Below are positions 17,025 to 26,720 of a stretch of DNA of 64,000 nt, one piece after another. The translations under genes were made by a program, and so were the position numbers. Source of the stretch: Arminella tubonensis. GTDB taxonomy: Bacteria > Pseudomonadota > Alphaproteobacteria > Rhizobiales > Rhizobiaceae. The number at the start of each line of letters is the position of its first letter. Positions within the stretch are counted from its first letter, which is position 1. The notes under the pieces are model-generated. The model did no database searches and had not been told where the DNA came from. It was given only the letters and a program-made list of their open reading frames with translations. The stretch spans positions 54,493-118,492 of the forward strand of contig NZ_PCDP01000061.1 of the NCBI RefSeq assembly GCF_003240585.1, written 5' to 3'.

Positions 17025-17702
17025 TTGGATATCCGCTTCGAGGAAGCCGGCTTAAGCTTCGGGAAGCGGATAGCGCTTCAGCCTTTGAGCCTGACGCTTT
17101 CCGAGCGGCGGATCGGCGTGATCGGTCTCAACGGCTCGGGCAAGACCACCTTCGCGCGGCTCATCAACGGGCTGGCCAAACCGACCACCGGTCGCGTCAC
17201 CGTCGACGGGCTGGACACATCAGTCGATACGGACTCGGTGCTCGGCAAGGTCGGGTTCATCTTCCAGTCGCCGCAGAACCAGATCATCCTGCCTGTTGTC
17301 CGCGACGACATTGCCTTCGGGCTGAAAAGCCGCAGGCTTGGAAAGAACGCGATCGACGCTGCCGTCGACGCCGTTCTCGACCGCTTCGACGTGCGTCATC
17401 TGGCGGACCGGCGGGCGCATGAGCTTTCCGGCGGAGAACTTCAGATGGCGGCGCTCTGCTCCGTGCTGGTCACCGGCCCCGACATTCTCATCCTCGATGA
17501 GCCGACCAACCAGCTCGACCTCAAGAACCGCGCCCGCGTTCAGTCGACCATCGGCAGGCTCGACGAAAACGTCATCGTCATCAGCCATGACCTGGAGCTG
17601 GTCGAGGATTTCGAGCGGGTGCTGCTCTTCGATCAGGGATGCCTTGTCGCCGATGGCTTGCCGCCGGAGGTTATCGCCCGCTACCGGGAGATCGCGCTCT
17701 GA
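17025..17702 (+). CDS. bioM: Biotin ECF transporter ATPase
   Basis: ABC ATPase of 225 residues that energises biotin uptake. Walker A G34-L-N-G-S-G-K-T41, Q-loop FIFQSPQNQI, signature LSGGELQMA and Walker B ILILDEPTNQLD are all present. Its size and its position directly before an EcfT-like and a BioY gene identify it as BioM of the tripartite bioMNY system. No ATG fits: a TTG at 17025 preceded by AGGGG gives the N-terminus LDIRFEEAGLSFGKR expected of the family, while an upstream TTG at 16959 adds 22 residues lacking similarity. It overlaps bioN by one base (TGATG). Confidence 0.9.
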   Translation: MDIRFEEAGLSFGKRIALQPLSLTLSERRIGVIGLNGSGKTTFARLINGLAKPTTGRVTVDGLDTSVDTDSVLGKVGFIFQSPQNQIILPVVRDDIAFGLKSRRLGKNAIDAAVDAVLDRFDVRHLADRRAHELSGGELQMAALCSVLVTGPDILILDEPTNQLDLKNRARVQSTIGRLDENVIVISHDLELVEDFERVLLFDQGCLVADGLPPEVIARYREIAL

Positions 17703-18304
17703 TGCAATCGCTCTATGTCGATGGCGATACACGGATGCACAAGCTCTCGCCGCGCATCAAGCTGATCGTGCTGGCGCTGCTCGGCGTCATCCTGTTTCTC
17801 ACCGACCGCATTTCGCTGCTCGCCCTCGCCGCAGTTGTCGGCTCCGTCCTCTACTTCGCGGTCGGCATGTCGCTGCGCGAGGCGTTGGTGCGGCTGAGGC
17901 CGGTATTTCTCGTCATTCTATTCGTTGCGCTGTTCAGTCTCCTTTTCAATCCGCTGCATGACGCCATGACGACGGTGCTGCGGCTGATCACGCTGATGCT
18001 TTTTGCCGCCATGGTCACGGCGACCACAACGATCAGCGCTTTCATCGACGAGATCACATTCCTGGCCGGTCCTCTCGAGAAGATCGGGCTTGTCCGCGCG
18101 GCAGATATCGGCCTTGCGGTCGGCCTTGTCGTGCGCTTCGTGCCGGAGATCGTCGATCGCTACGGCGCGATCCGCGAGGCGCACGAAGCGCGTGGATTGA
18201 AGATCCGATTGAGCACGACCCTTGTGCCGCTCATCATCCTGACGCTTCGAGATGCGGACAGCATCGCCGCGGCAATTGACGCCCGCGGCATTCGGCGGCA
18301 TTGA
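17702..18304 (+). CDS. bioN: Biotin ECF transporter transmembrane protein (EcfT type)
   Basis: Integral membrane protein of 200 residues with about five hydrophobic segments. The two Ala-Arg-Gly coupling motifs of EcfT proteins are visible as EAHEARGLK and IDARGIRRH near the C-terminus; they transmit ATPase movement to the substrate-binding S component. The start overlaps the bioM stop, so translation is coupled. BioN links BioM to BioY in the complex that imports biotin. Confidence 0.92.
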   Translation: MQSLYVDGDTRMHKLSPRIKLIVLALLGVILFLTDRISLLALAAVVGSVLYFAVGMSLREALVRLRPVFLVILFVALFSLLFNPLHDAMTTVLRLITLMLFAAMVTATTTISAFIDEITFLAGPLEKIGLVRAADIGLAVGLVVRFVPEIVDRYGAIREAHEARGLKIRLSTTLVPLIILTLRDADSIAAAIDARGIRRH

Positions 18305-18378
18305 ACGAGCATGATACTCTCACGCAGCGAATCGGGCCTTCCGTGACTCGCTGAGTGCGGTTTTATTCGGAGCATGCA

Positions 18379-18942
18379 ATGACCACCCGCGACCTCGTCC
18401 TGTCCTCGCTCTTTGCCGCGATCATCGTGGCGCTTGGGCTGCTTCCGCCGATTTCGCTCGGGATCATTCCAGTGCCGATCACCGCGCAGTCGCTTGGCGT
18501 GATGATGGCGGGCGTCGTCCTTGGCGCAAAGCGCGGCGCAGTCGCGGTGCTCATTGTGGTGGTGCTGGTAGCGATCGGCCTGCCGGTCCTGTCGGGCGGG
18601 CGTGGCGGGCTTGCCGTTTTCGTCGGGCCGACGGCAGGCTTCTTCATCGGCTGGGTATTTGCAGCCCTCGTGACCGGTTATCTCTCGGAACTGCTGGTGC
18701 GGCCAGAACAATCGGGCCTCGTGCAGGGCGTCGGTTTCTTCCTTGCCGCCTTTATCGGTGGCGTCGTCGTCGAATATGCGTTCGGTATCGCCTATCTTGC
18801 GGTTGCCGCACAGACAGGTTTTGCCAAGGCCTTCTTCGGCTCGCTCGGCTTCGTTCCAGGCGATGTGGTGAAGGCTGTGGTTGCAGCCCTGGTCGGCCGC
18901 GCGGTCATGGCGGGATATCCGCTATTGCCACAGCGGACCTGA
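18379..18942 (+). CDS. bioY: Biotin transporter substrate-binding protein BioY
   Basis: Membrane protein of 187 residues, almost entirely hydrophobic with about six helices. It has the BioY features PVPITAQSLGVMMAG, LGAKRGA, GGRGGLAVFVGPTAGF and GFVPGDVVKAVVAA. BioY binds biotin in the membrane and works with BioM and BioN. ATG 18379 is used; the 74 bases after bioN contain no obvious terminator, so the three genes form one operon. Confidence 0.95.
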   Translation: MTTRDLVLSSLFAAIIVALGLLPPISLGIIPVPITAQSLGVMMAGVVLGAKRGAVAVLIVVVLVAIGLPVLSGGRGGLAVFVGPTAGFFIGWVFAALVTGYLSELLVRPEQSGLVQGVGFFLAAFIGGVVVEYAFGIAYLAVAAQTGFAKAFFGSLGFVPGDVVKAVVAALVGRAVMAGYPLLPQRT

Positions 18943-18946
18943 AACG

Positions 18947-19348
18947 TCAGTCCAGATATTTGTACAGCCAGTCGCGGGTGTCTTCCGGCAGCGGTGCCGG
19001 ATCATGCTCTTCGCCTCGGACGGCCAGCCAGAGGATTTCAACCTCGGCCGCAAGCTCGTTTCCCGTCTCGACCATGACCATGAAGCCAACCGACTTGCCG
19101 CCGATCTTGTTGACGCTGACGGAAAAGCGGGCGAGATCGTCATAGTGCAATCCGCGGTGCAGCGAGCAGGAGGCACGGGTGGCGATATAGGCCGGCTCGT
19201 CGTTAACAGATGGGCGGGCGCGCCAGAAATTCGACAGAGCCGTCTCGGCTTCCGAGATGTAGGATGCTATGAACATCTGGCCATGTCGGTCGACATCTCG
19301 CGGGGGAACCCGCACTTCGGTGATTTCGGATCGCTGTACTCTACTCAT
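18947..19348 (-). CDS. Hotdog-fold acyl-CoA thioesterase
   Basis: Protein of 133 residues resembling 4-hydroxybenzoyl-CoA/YbgC-type thioesterases. It has R-D-V-D-R-H-G-Q-M near the N-terminus, where the catalytic Asp of the DxDxxGH-like motif sits, followed by the long hotdog helix, LHYDDLARFSVSVNKIGGKSVGF and a C-terminal tail DTRDWLYKYLD. Such enzymes hydrolyse acyl-CoA thioesters; the natural acyl chain is unknown. ATG 19348, with AGGG upstream, was preferred to a longer version starting at 19372. Converges with bioY, four bases apart. Confidence 0.75.
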   Translation of the reverse strand: MSRVQRSEITEVRVPPRDVDRHGQMFIASYISEAETALSNFWRARPSVNDEPAYIATRASCSLHRGLHYDDLARFSVSVNKIGGKSVGFMVMVETGNELAAEVEILWLAVRGEEHDPAPLPEDTRDWLYKYLD

Positions 19349-19512
19349 CACAAAACCCTGCCCGGGCGCCACAATCTTAACAAAAGCTTAAGCATTGGCC
19401 CTTCTGATGTAAACGGGTGCTCTTGTGTCGTGGTTAAGACCAATTGTTGACATTATAGTGATGTGCTCCATGTGGAGTGGTACTTGACCTGTCTCATCTA
19501 TAGGTTACCCCC

Positions 19513-20457
<945 letters not shown>

Positions 20458-20459
20458 AG

Positions 20460-20711
20460 ATGAGTGAGAGCGCCAAGCCTGAGGTTTCAGGCTATTCCTT
20501 CGAAAAGGCCGTGGCCGAACTCGAGAGCATCGTCGCACGGCTCGAACGGGGCGACGTGGCGCTGGACGAATCCATCGAGATCTACGAGCGCGGTGAAGCG
20601 CTGAAGAAGCATTGCGAGACATTGCTATCAGCAGCTGAAAACCGGATCGAGAAGATCAGGCTGGATCGCGCCGGGAAACCACAGGGCGTGGAGCCGCTGG
20701 ACGGGGGCTGA
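20460..20711 (+). CDS. xseB: Exodeoxyribonuclease VII small subunit
   Basis: Protein of 83 residues that forms the small, helical subunit of exonuclease VII, an enzyme degrading single-stranded DNA in both directions together with XseA. The family core FEKAVAELESIVARLERGDVAL-type helix and SIEIYERGEALKKHCETLL are present. The start is ATG 20460, overlapping the previous transcript closely. xseA is not in the window. Confidence 0.95.
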   Translation: MSESAKPEVSGYSFEKAVAELESIVARLERGDVALDESIEIYERGEALKKHCETLLSAAENRIEKIRLDRAGKPQGVEPLDGG

Positions 20712-20750
20712 GGGGTCGACTGTTACTCGGAATAGGTGTAGGCTCGAGCA

Positions 20751-21059
20751 ATGGAAAAAAATATCGTCCTAGAGATGCTGCGCCGACACCGGTCAGAGCT
20801 GGAAGCAGAGGGGGCGGTTCATCTCGCGATCTTCGGTTCGGTTGCCCGCGAAGACAACGATGCTGAATCGGATCTTGATGTTGTCGTAAAGCTCGAGGAA
20901 AGCGTAAGGCTTTCGGGCTTCGGATATTTCGGAGCCCTGGCACGACTCAAGGAGAAATTAGAATCGATTGTCGGAAAATCCGTTGATATCGTTTCGGAGC
21001 CCATTCAGAGCGATCGGCTGCGCCGGGAGATAGAACGGGATCGCGCCGTTGCCTTCTAA
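20751..21059 (+). CDS. MntA-like minimal nucleotidyltransferase (antitoxin of a HepT/MntA-type pair)
   Basis: Protein of 102 residues with the minimal nucleotidyltransferase fold: G29-S30 in IFGSVARE and the catalytic acid pair D41-x-D43 in SDLDVVV. In studied HepT/MntA systems this protein adenylylates a tyrosine of the HEPN ribonuclease HepT and so silences it. The following gene overlaps by 11 bases and encodes a HepT-like protein, the standard order. ATG 20751 is clear. Start-to-stop organisation and both motifs support a toxin-antitoxin module; activity is inferred. Confidence 0.85.
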   Translation: MEKNIVLEMLRRHRSELEAEGAVHLAIFGSVAREDNDAESDLDVVVKLEESVRLSGFGYFGALARLKEKLESIVGKSVDIVSEPIQSDRLRREIERDRAVAF

Positions 21060-21411
21060 ACGGCCCATCACGCGACTGCGAGATATCGAGGAAAATATCA
21101 AACTTATCTTCGGATATGCAAGCGGGTTGAATCTTGAAAGCTTCGAACGCAATAAGCTGGTACGTGATGCAGTCGAACGATGTCTTTCAAGAATTTCTGA
21201 AGCTGCCTCCAAGCTTGGCGCATTTGCCGAAGATCGGTTGCCAAACCATGATTGGCGAAGCATTCGCGATTTCGGTAATATTTTGCGTCACGAGTATGAG
21301 CGCGTCGATGCCGAAGTTGTTTGGAAAATTCTGACGGAGCGTCTCCCTTCATTGTTGACTGAAGTGGAAAGTTTCGTTTTGCCTTTTCCCGACGGCGAGG
21401 AAACCATTTAG
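21049..21411 (+). CDS. HepT-like (DUF86) HEPN protein with altered Rx4HxY motif
   Basis: All-helical protein of 120 residues. The DUF86/HepT frame RLRDIEENIKLI, RDAVERCLSRISEAASKL and WRSIRDFGNILRHEYERV is clear. The active ribonuclease motif of HepT is R-x4-H-x-Y; here H81 and Y83 are kept but the Arg position is G76 (GNILRHEY), with an Arg next to the His. This variant is known to me from other alphaproteobacterial DUF86 proteins, so it may be a subfamily with a different or lost activity. The start is the TTG at 21049 inside the MntA-like gene, because later ATGs would delete the conserved first helix. Confidence 0.82.
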   Translation: MPSKRPITRLRDIEENIKLIFGYASGLNLESFERNKLVRDAVERCLSRISEAASKLGAFAEDRLPNHDWRSIRDFGNILRHEYERVDAEVVWKILTERLPSLLTEVESFVLPFPDGEETI

Positions 21412-21422
21412 GAAGAACCCCC

Positions 21423-22346
21423 ATGTCCTTCTTCCCCGGAAAAGATCCCGTCCCAGGCGATGTCTTTGCCTGCGATGCTATCGAAAACCTCATCATTCCG
21501 AGGACGGCGGATCTTGGTGGGTTTTCGGTGCGGCGGGCTTTGCCGAGCAGCCGGCGGCGGCTGGTCGGGCCGTTTATCTTTTTCGACAGGATGGGGCCGG
21601 CGGTGCTCAGGCCCGATCAGGCGGTGGATGTCCGGCCGCATCCGCATATCGGGCTGTCGACCGTGACCTATCTTTTCGACGGCGAAATCCGCCATCTCGA
21701 CAGCCTCGGCACGGAGAAGGTCATTCGTCCTGGGGATCTCAACCTGATGACGGCAGGACGCGGGATCGTCCATTCGGAGCGCACGCCTGATAATCTGCGC
21801 GGGCATCCGCTGGCGATATCGGGCCTGCAGACGTGGCTTGCCCTTCCCGACCACCTGGAAGAGATCGATCCTTCCTTTTCGCATGCGGAACAACACGATA
21901 TGCCGCTGATCGACAGCGACGGGGCGACGGGGCGCGTCATCATCGGCAATTTCGAGGGGCTTTCTTCGCCGGTGAAGGTGTTTTCCGATACGCTCTACGT
22001 CGATCTCCAACTTGCGGCGAACCGTTCCTTCCCGTTCGGAGCAGGGCATGAAGAACGCGCCGTCTATATTCTGTCGGGCTCGCTGATGGTCGCGGGCGAT
22101 CGTTTCGAGGCAGATCAGCTGCTCGTATTTCGGCCCGGAGATGCAATTGCGCTCACAGCCGGGGAAAAAGGCTGTCATCTCATGCTTTTTGGGGGTGCTG
22201 CGCTGAACTCAAAGCGCTATATCTGGTGGAATTTCGTGTCCTCTTCAAAAGAGCGGATCGAGCAGGCGAAGGAAGAATGGCGCAGCGGGCGCTTCGATAT
22301 CGTGCCGGGGGATGAGGAAGAATTCATCCCGCTGCCGGAAGGCTAG
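21423..22346 (+). CDS. Pirin family protein
   Basis: Bicupin protein of 307 residues. The N-terminal cupin carries the pirin metal site in RPHPHIGLSTVTYLF and IVHSERTP; the family block FSVRRALPSS and the GLQTWLALP loop are also present. The second cupin ends with SKRYIWWNFVSSSKERIEQAKEEW, a pirin hallmark. Bacterial pirins include quercetinases and regulators of central metabolism; no specific role can be assigned. The ATG is 11 bases after the HepT-like stop, but the family is unrelated to toxin-antitoxin systems, so shared transcription may be incidental. Confidence 0.92.
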   Translation: MSFFPGKDPVPGDVFACDAIENLIIPRTADLGGFSVRRALPSSRRRLVGPFIFFDRMGPAVLRPDQAVDVRPHPHIGLSTVTYLFDGEIRHLDSLGTEKVIRPGDLNLMTAGRGIVHSERTPDNLRGHPLAISGLQTWLALPDHLEEIDPSFSHAEQHDMPLIDSDGATGRVIIGNFEGLSSPVKVFSDTLYVDLQLAANRSFPFGAGHEERAVYILSGSLMVAGDRFEADQLLVFRPGDAIALTAGEKGCHLMLFGGAALNSKRYIWWNFVSSSKERIEQAKEEWRSGRFDIVPGDEEEFIPLPEG

Positions 22347-22471
22347 GGTCCAAAATCGAAGTTGTTTAGCATAGTGTCATTCAATCCTTGAATTCGTCTT
22401 CTTTCGCCGCGATCTATTTTGGAGTAAGGCGGGCGGCCCGCCCAAGAACAGCAAGAAAGAGGCTCCAGCCC

Positions 22472-24388
22472 GTGACATCAATGCCAGAGACGCCCCTGCT
22501 GGACCAGGTCGACTTTCCCTCAGACCTCAGAAAGCTTGACGATCGCGACATGCCGCAGCTCGCCCGCGAACTGCGCGACGAGATGATCGATGCCGTGTCG
22601 CGCACGGGCGGTCATCTGGGCGCCGGCCTTGGCGTCGTCGAATTGACCATCGCCATCCACAAGGTTTTCAACACGCCTGATGATCGGCTGATCTTCGATG
22701 TCGGGCACCAGTGTTATCCGCACAAGATCCTGACCGGCCGACGCGACCGTATCCGCACGCTGCGCCAGGAAGGCGGCCTATCGGGGTTCACCCGCCGCGC
22801 CGAAAGCGAATACGACCCCTTCGGAGCTGCCCATTCGTCGACCTCGATCTCGGCCGGCCTCGGCATGGCGGTCGCGACCGATCTTGCCAAGACCAACCGC
22901 AAGGTGATCGCGGTCATCGGCGATGGAGCCATGTCGGCTGGCATGGCCTATGAGGCGCTGAACAACGCCGGCGCACTCGACGCGCGGTTGATCGTCATCC
23001 TCAACGACAACGACATGTCGATCGCGCCGCCGACGGGGGCCATGAGCGCCTATCTGGCACGCCTGGCCTCCGGTCGCAGCTATATGGGCTTCCGCGAGTT
23101 CGGCAAGAAGCTGACAGCCTATCTCGGCAAGCGCGTCGACCGCGCCATTACCCGAGCCGTCGAACATGCCCGCGGCTATGTAACCGGCGGCACGATGTTC
23201 GAGGAGCTGGGCTTCTATCATATCGGCCCGATCGACGGGCATTCCTTCGATCACCTTTTGCCGGTGCTGCGTAACGTTCGCGACAATCAGCAGGGTCCTG
23301 TTCTGATCCATGTGGTGACGCAGAAGGGCAAGGGTTACGCGCCTGCGGAAGCAGCTGCCGACAAGTATCACGGCGTCAACAAGTTCGACGTCATCACCGG
23401 CGCGCAGGCGAAGGTGAAGCCGAATGCGCCGAGCTACACCAGCGTCTTTGCCGAAAGCCTGGCGCAGGAAGCAGCCTTCGACGAGAAGATCGTCGGCATC
23501 ACCGCCGCGATGCCGAACGGCACCGGGCTCGACAAGCTCGCCGACCTTTTTCCGTCACGCTGTTTCGATGTCGGCATTGCCGAACAGCATGCCGTAACCT
23601 TCGCCGCCGGTCTTGCCGCAGAAGGTTTCAAGCCCTTTGCCGCACTCTATTCGACCTTTCTGCAGCGAGCCTACGACCAGGTCGTCCACGACGTGGCGAT
23701 CCAGGGGTTGCCGGTGCGTTTCCCGATCGACCGCGCCGGCTTCGTCGGCGCCGATGGGCCGACCCATGCGGGTTCGTTCGACACCACGTTTCTCGCCACC
23801 CTCCCCGGCTTCGTGGTGATGGCGGCGGCTGACGAGGCGGAACTGAAGCACATGGTGCGCACTGCGGCGGCTTACGACGCAGGCCCGATCTCGTTCCGTT
23901 ACCCGCGCGGCGAAGGCATCGGCATCGAAATGCCCGAGCGCGGCCAGATACTCGAGATCGGCAAGGGACGGATCGTCAAGCAGGGCTCCAAGGTGGCGCT
24001 GCTTTCCTTCGGCACGCGGCTGGCCGATAGCCTGCTCGCCGCCGAGGACCTCGATGCAGCAGGTCTTTCGACCACGGTTGCCGACGCCCGCTTCGCCAAG
24101 CCGCTGGACCACGATCTCATCCGGCAGCTGGCGAGCCACCATGAAGTGCTGATCACCATCGAGGAAGGCTCAATCGGCGGCTTCGGCAGCCATGTGATGC
24201 AGTTCCTGGCGATGGAAGGTCTGCTCGACAACGGCCTGAAAATCCGTACGCTTGCCATGCCCGACATCTGGGTGGAGCAGGCAAAGCCGGAAGCCATGAA
24301 CGCCCGCGCCGGACTAGATCGCGCCGGCATCGTCTCGACGGTCTTCAAGGCGCTTGGCCGCAGCCGGATTGTTGGGGCGGCTGGGTAG
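22472..24388 (+). CDS. dxs: 1-deoxy-D-xylulose-5-phosphate synthase
   Basis: Thiamine-diphosphate enzyme of 638 residues that condenses pyruvate and glyceraldehyde 3-phosphate, the first step of the MEP isoprenoid pathway. Key parts: SRTGGHLGAGLGVVELT, the thiamine-binding GDGAMSAGMAYEALNNAG...NDNDMSI, YHIGPIDGHSFDHLLPVL, the catalytic GIAEQHAVTFAAGLA and RAGFVGADGPTHAG. GTG 22472 gives the family N-terminus TSMPETPLLDQV and the usual length; an ATG three codons later is possible. It leads a group with tlyA and an rRNA methyltransferase, separated from them by a GC-rich repeat. Confidence 0.97.
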   Translation: MTSMPETPLLDQVDFPSDLRKLDDRDMPQLARELRDEMIDAVSRTGGHLGAGLGVVELTIAIHKVFNTPDDRLIFDVGHQCYPHKILTGRRDRIRTLRQEGGLSGFTRRAESEYDPFGAAHSSTSISAGLGMAVATDLAKTNRKVIAVIGDGAMSAGMAYEALNNAGALDARLIVILNDNDMSIAPPTGAMSAYLARLASGRSYMGFREFGKKLTAYLGKRVDRAITRAVEHARGYVTGGTMFEELGFYHIGPIDGHSFDHLLPVLRNVRDNQQGPVLIHVVTQKGKGYAPAEAAADKYHGVNKFDVITGAQAKVKPNAPSYTSVFAESLAQEAAFDEKIVGITAAMPNGTGLDKLADLFPSRCFDVGIAEQHAVTFAAGLAAEGFKPFAALYSTFLQRAYDQVVHDVAIQGLPVRFPIDRAGFVGADGPTHAGSFDTTFLATLPGFVVMAAADEAELKHMVRTAAAYDAGPISFRYPRGEGIGIEMPERGQILEIGKGRIVKQGSKVALLSFGTRLADSLLAAEDLDAAGLSTTVADARFAKPLDHDLIRQLASHHEVLITIEEGSIGGFGSHVMQFLAMEGLLDNGLKIRTLAMPDIWVEQAKPEAMNARAGLDRAGIVSTVFKALGRSRIVGAAG

Positions 24389-24405
24389 GGTAGACTTCAA
24401 TAAAG

Positions 24406-24541
24406 AAAACCCCTCCCCAACCCCTCCCCACAAGGGGGAGGGGCTTAGTTTGCCGCACCGCTGTCAACTTGAAGCGAGGCTCGTGGCTGGTGCTCTCCCC
24501 CCTTGTGGGGGAGATGGCCGACAGGCCAGAGGGGGTTTTTC
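24406..24541. repeat. GC-rich palindromic intergenic repeat with two hairpins
   Basis: The element is bounded by AAAACCCCTC and GAGGGGGTTTTT in inverted orientation. Inside are two hairpins: 24421-24443 (CCCCTCCCC-ACAA-GGGGGAGGGG) and 24493-24514 (CTCTCCCCC-CTTG-TGGGGGAGA), followed by GGCCGACAGGCC. It differs from the unit at 15600-15715 but is of the same general class of rhizobial intergenic palindromes. It lies between dxs and tlyA and may uncouple their expression. Confidence 0.8.
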
Positions 24542-24654
24542 TTCATCTTCCAAATTTCTTCCTCCGCCCGCCCTTTCCCGCTTGAAACCCCTTTCATCCC
24601 CCTCCACGCCATAAAAAGCTTGCAACTCCCTGCATTGGCGGTCATGGACAGGCC

Positions 24655-25407
24655 ATGTCCCAAGAGCCAACACAACAACGTCTCGACCAGCTTGTCCTAT
24701 CGCTTGGCCTCGTCGCCAGCCGATCACGGGCGCGCGATGCCATTCAGCGCGGCACCGTCAAGGTCGACGGCAAGGTCGTCATCAAGCCCAGCCTCGTATT
24801 CTGGGACAACGCAGAGGTCACGATCGACGACCCGGCGCAGGACTATGTCTCGCGCGCAGCATTGAAGCTGGTCGCAGCGCTCGATCACTTCAAGCTCGAT
24901 CCTGCAGGCCATGACTGTCTCGACGTCGGCGCTTCCGCCGGCGGGTTTACCGAGGTGTTGTTGCAGCGGGGCGCCGCGCATGTCACCGCTATCGACGTCG
25001 GCCACGGGCAGATCCATCCGCGTGTTTCCGGCGATGAGCGGGTCACCAATATCGAAGGGCTGAACGCCCGCTATCTCACGGCTGACGATATCAATAACCG
25101 CGAGATCACTTTCATCGTTTCCGACGTGTCATTCATCTCGCTGAAGCTGGCCCTCGTGCCGGCGCTTGAAATTGCCGAGCCGGAGGCCATTGCGGTACTT
25201 CTCGTCAAGCCGCAGTTCGAAGCCGGTCGCGAGGCGATCAGCAAAGCGGGGCTGCTGAAGGATCCCGAAACTGCCCCTGATGTTGCGGCCGAGCTGGAGC
25301 GCTGGCTGGTCGAGGACATGGGTTGGACGAGCCTCGGACTCATCCCCTCGCCGATCGTCGGCGGCGATGGAAATCAGGAATATCTTCTTGGCGGGCGAAA
25401 GCCATGA
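24655..25407 (+). CDS. tlyA: TlyA family rRNA 2'-O-methyltransferase
   Basis: Protein of 250 residues. An S4 RNA-binding domain occupies residues 8-65 (RLDQLVLSLGLVASRSRARDAIQRG) and is followed by an FtsJ-like methyltransferase (CLDVGASAGGFTEVLLQRGA as SAM motif I, SDVSFISLKL, LLVKPQFEAGRE). Family members 2'-O-methylate cytidines in 16S and 23S rRNA; older annotations call them haemolysins. ATG 24655. The stop overlaps the ATG of the next rRNA methyltransferase gene by four bases (ATGA). Confidence 0.94.
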   Translation: MSQEPTQQRLDQLVLSLGLVASRSRARDAIQRGTVKVDGKVVIKPSLVFWDNAEVTIDDPAQDYVSRAALKLVAALDHFKLDPAGHDCLDVGASAGGFTEVLLQRGAAHVTAIDVGHGQIHPRVSGDERVTNIEGLNARYLTADDINNREITFIVSDVSFISLKLALVPALEIAEPEAIAVLLVKPQFEAGREAISKAGLLKDPETAPDVAAELERWLVEDMGWTSLGLIPSPIVGGDGNQEYLLGGRKP

Positions 25408-26654
25408 GCGCGGAAACGGTTACGATCAGCAAACTCGGCGGCCAGGGCGACGGCATCGCCTATGATGCGGACGGTCCGGTTTATGTTCCATTCGCACTGC
25501 CCGGCGAGACGGTTTCGATCGCTCGCGTCAAAAGCGAAGGCACCCTGATGTCGATCGGTACGCCTTCGCCGGATCGCCAGGAACCGGCCTGTCGGCACTT
25601 CGGCCCTGATGGCGTCAACGGCACCTGCGGCGGCTGCACGCTGCAGCACTATGCCGACCTGCCCTACCGCGCCTTCAAGCGGCAGCTGGTGATCGACGCG
25701 CTGAAATCCAAGGGGCTGACACCTGAGGTCGACGAACTTTTCGCCGCACATCCAGGCGAGCGCCGCCGTGTCGTATTCTCGGCGCGACGCACCGAGAAGG
25801 ACATGCTGATCGGCTTCAGCCAGGCCGAAAGCCACCACATCGTCGCCATCGAGGAATGTCCCATCTCGTCGGCGGCGATCGTCGCCCGGCTGCCGGCGAT
25901 CAGGGCCGTTGCCAAGGCCGTCGCCATCAATGCCGAAGGTTTCCGCATCAGCGTTCTCGAAACGCTTGCCGGTCTCGATCTGGCGGTCGAGGGCATCAAG
26001 ACCATTTCCGACAAGCAGCGTCGAGCCGTGATCGATACTGTGCTCAGCCTTCGAAGCATCGCCCGAGTGTCCTTCAACGGCGAGGTTCTCGTCGAGCCGT
26101 ACAAGCCACTGATCGACTTCGGTGGCATCCAGGTTTCGCCATCGCCCGGTGCGTTCACCCAGGCGACCAAGCCCGCCGAGGATGCGATGGCCGAGCTGGT
26201 GGTTTCGCATGTCGGCAAGGCCAAGCGCATTGCGGACCTCTTCGCCGGCACAGGCACGTTCTCGCTGCGGCTTGCACGCATCGGCCGCGTCACCGCCGTG
26301 GAGGCTGATGAAAAAGCGCTGGCCTCACTCGATAGCGCTGCTCGTAATTCTCAGGGCCTGAAACCCGTCACCGTCGAGAGGCGCGACCTGTTCCGCCGGC
26401 CGCTGATGACGTTGGAGCTGAAGCATTTCGATGCGGTCGTCTTCGACCCGCCGAGGGCCGGGGCCGAATTCCAGAGCAAGGAACTCGCGCGCTCCGCTGT
26501 GAAGAAGATCGTCGCGGTTTCCTGCAACCCGCTGTCGCTGGCGCGGGACCTCGCCATCCTCGTCGAAGGCGGCTATCGCATTACCCGGGTGACGCCAATT
26601 GACCAGTTCCTCTGGACCTCGCATGTCGAAGTCGTCGTGGCGCTCGAGAAATAG
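25404..26654 (+). CDS. RlmD/TrmA-type RNA 5-methyluridine methyltransferase
   Basis: Protein of 416 residues that methylates C5 of a uridine in RNA. It shows a TRAM-like N-terminus (TISKLGGQGDGIAYDADG), an iron-sulfur cysteine cluster (ACRHFGPDG...CGGC and EECPISS), SAM motif RIADLFAGTGTFSLRLAR, FDPPRAGAE, and the catalytic Cys in VAVSCNPLSLARDL. The cluster identifies an RlmD (RumA)-like branch acting on 23S rRNA more than TrmA, but the exact uridine is not certain. The four-base overlap with tlyA indicates coupled synthesis of two rRNA-modifying enzymes. Confidence 0.92.
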   Translation: MSAETVTISKLGGQGDGIAYDADGPVYVPFALPGETVSIARVKSEGTLMSIGTPSPDRQEPACRHFGPDGVNGTCGGCTLQHYADLPYRAFKRQLVIDALKSKGLTPEVDELFAAHPGERRRVVFSARRTEKDMLIGFSQAESHHIVAIEECPISSAAIVARLPAIRAVAKAVAINAEGFRISVLETLAGLDLAVEGIKTISDKQRRAVIDTVLSLRSIARVSFNGEVLVEPYKPLIDFGGIQVSPSPGAFTQATKPAEDAMAELVVSHVGKAKRIADLFAGTGTFSLRLARIGRVTAVEADEKALASLDSAARNSQGLKPVTVERRDLFRRPLMTLELKHFDAVVFDPPRAGAEFQSKELARSAVKKIVAVSCNPLSLARDLAILVEGGYRITRVTPIDQFLWTSHVEVVVALEK

Positions 26655-26670
26655 CCATCCGGATACAAAA

Positions 26671-26693
26671 ATGCCCGCGGCGAACGCGGGCAT
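26671..26693. terminator. Bidirectional intrinsic terminator (9-bp perfect stem)
   Basis: ATGCCCGCG and CGCGGGCAT pair perfectly around a GCGAA loop. T-rich sequence follows on the plus strand (CTTCATTTCTTT) and TTTTTG on the minus strand, so it can end both the rRNA methyltransferase and the convergent chemoreceptor transcripts. Confidence 0.9.
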
Positions 26694-26720
26694 CTTCATT
26701 TCTTTATACAATTCAGTCCA

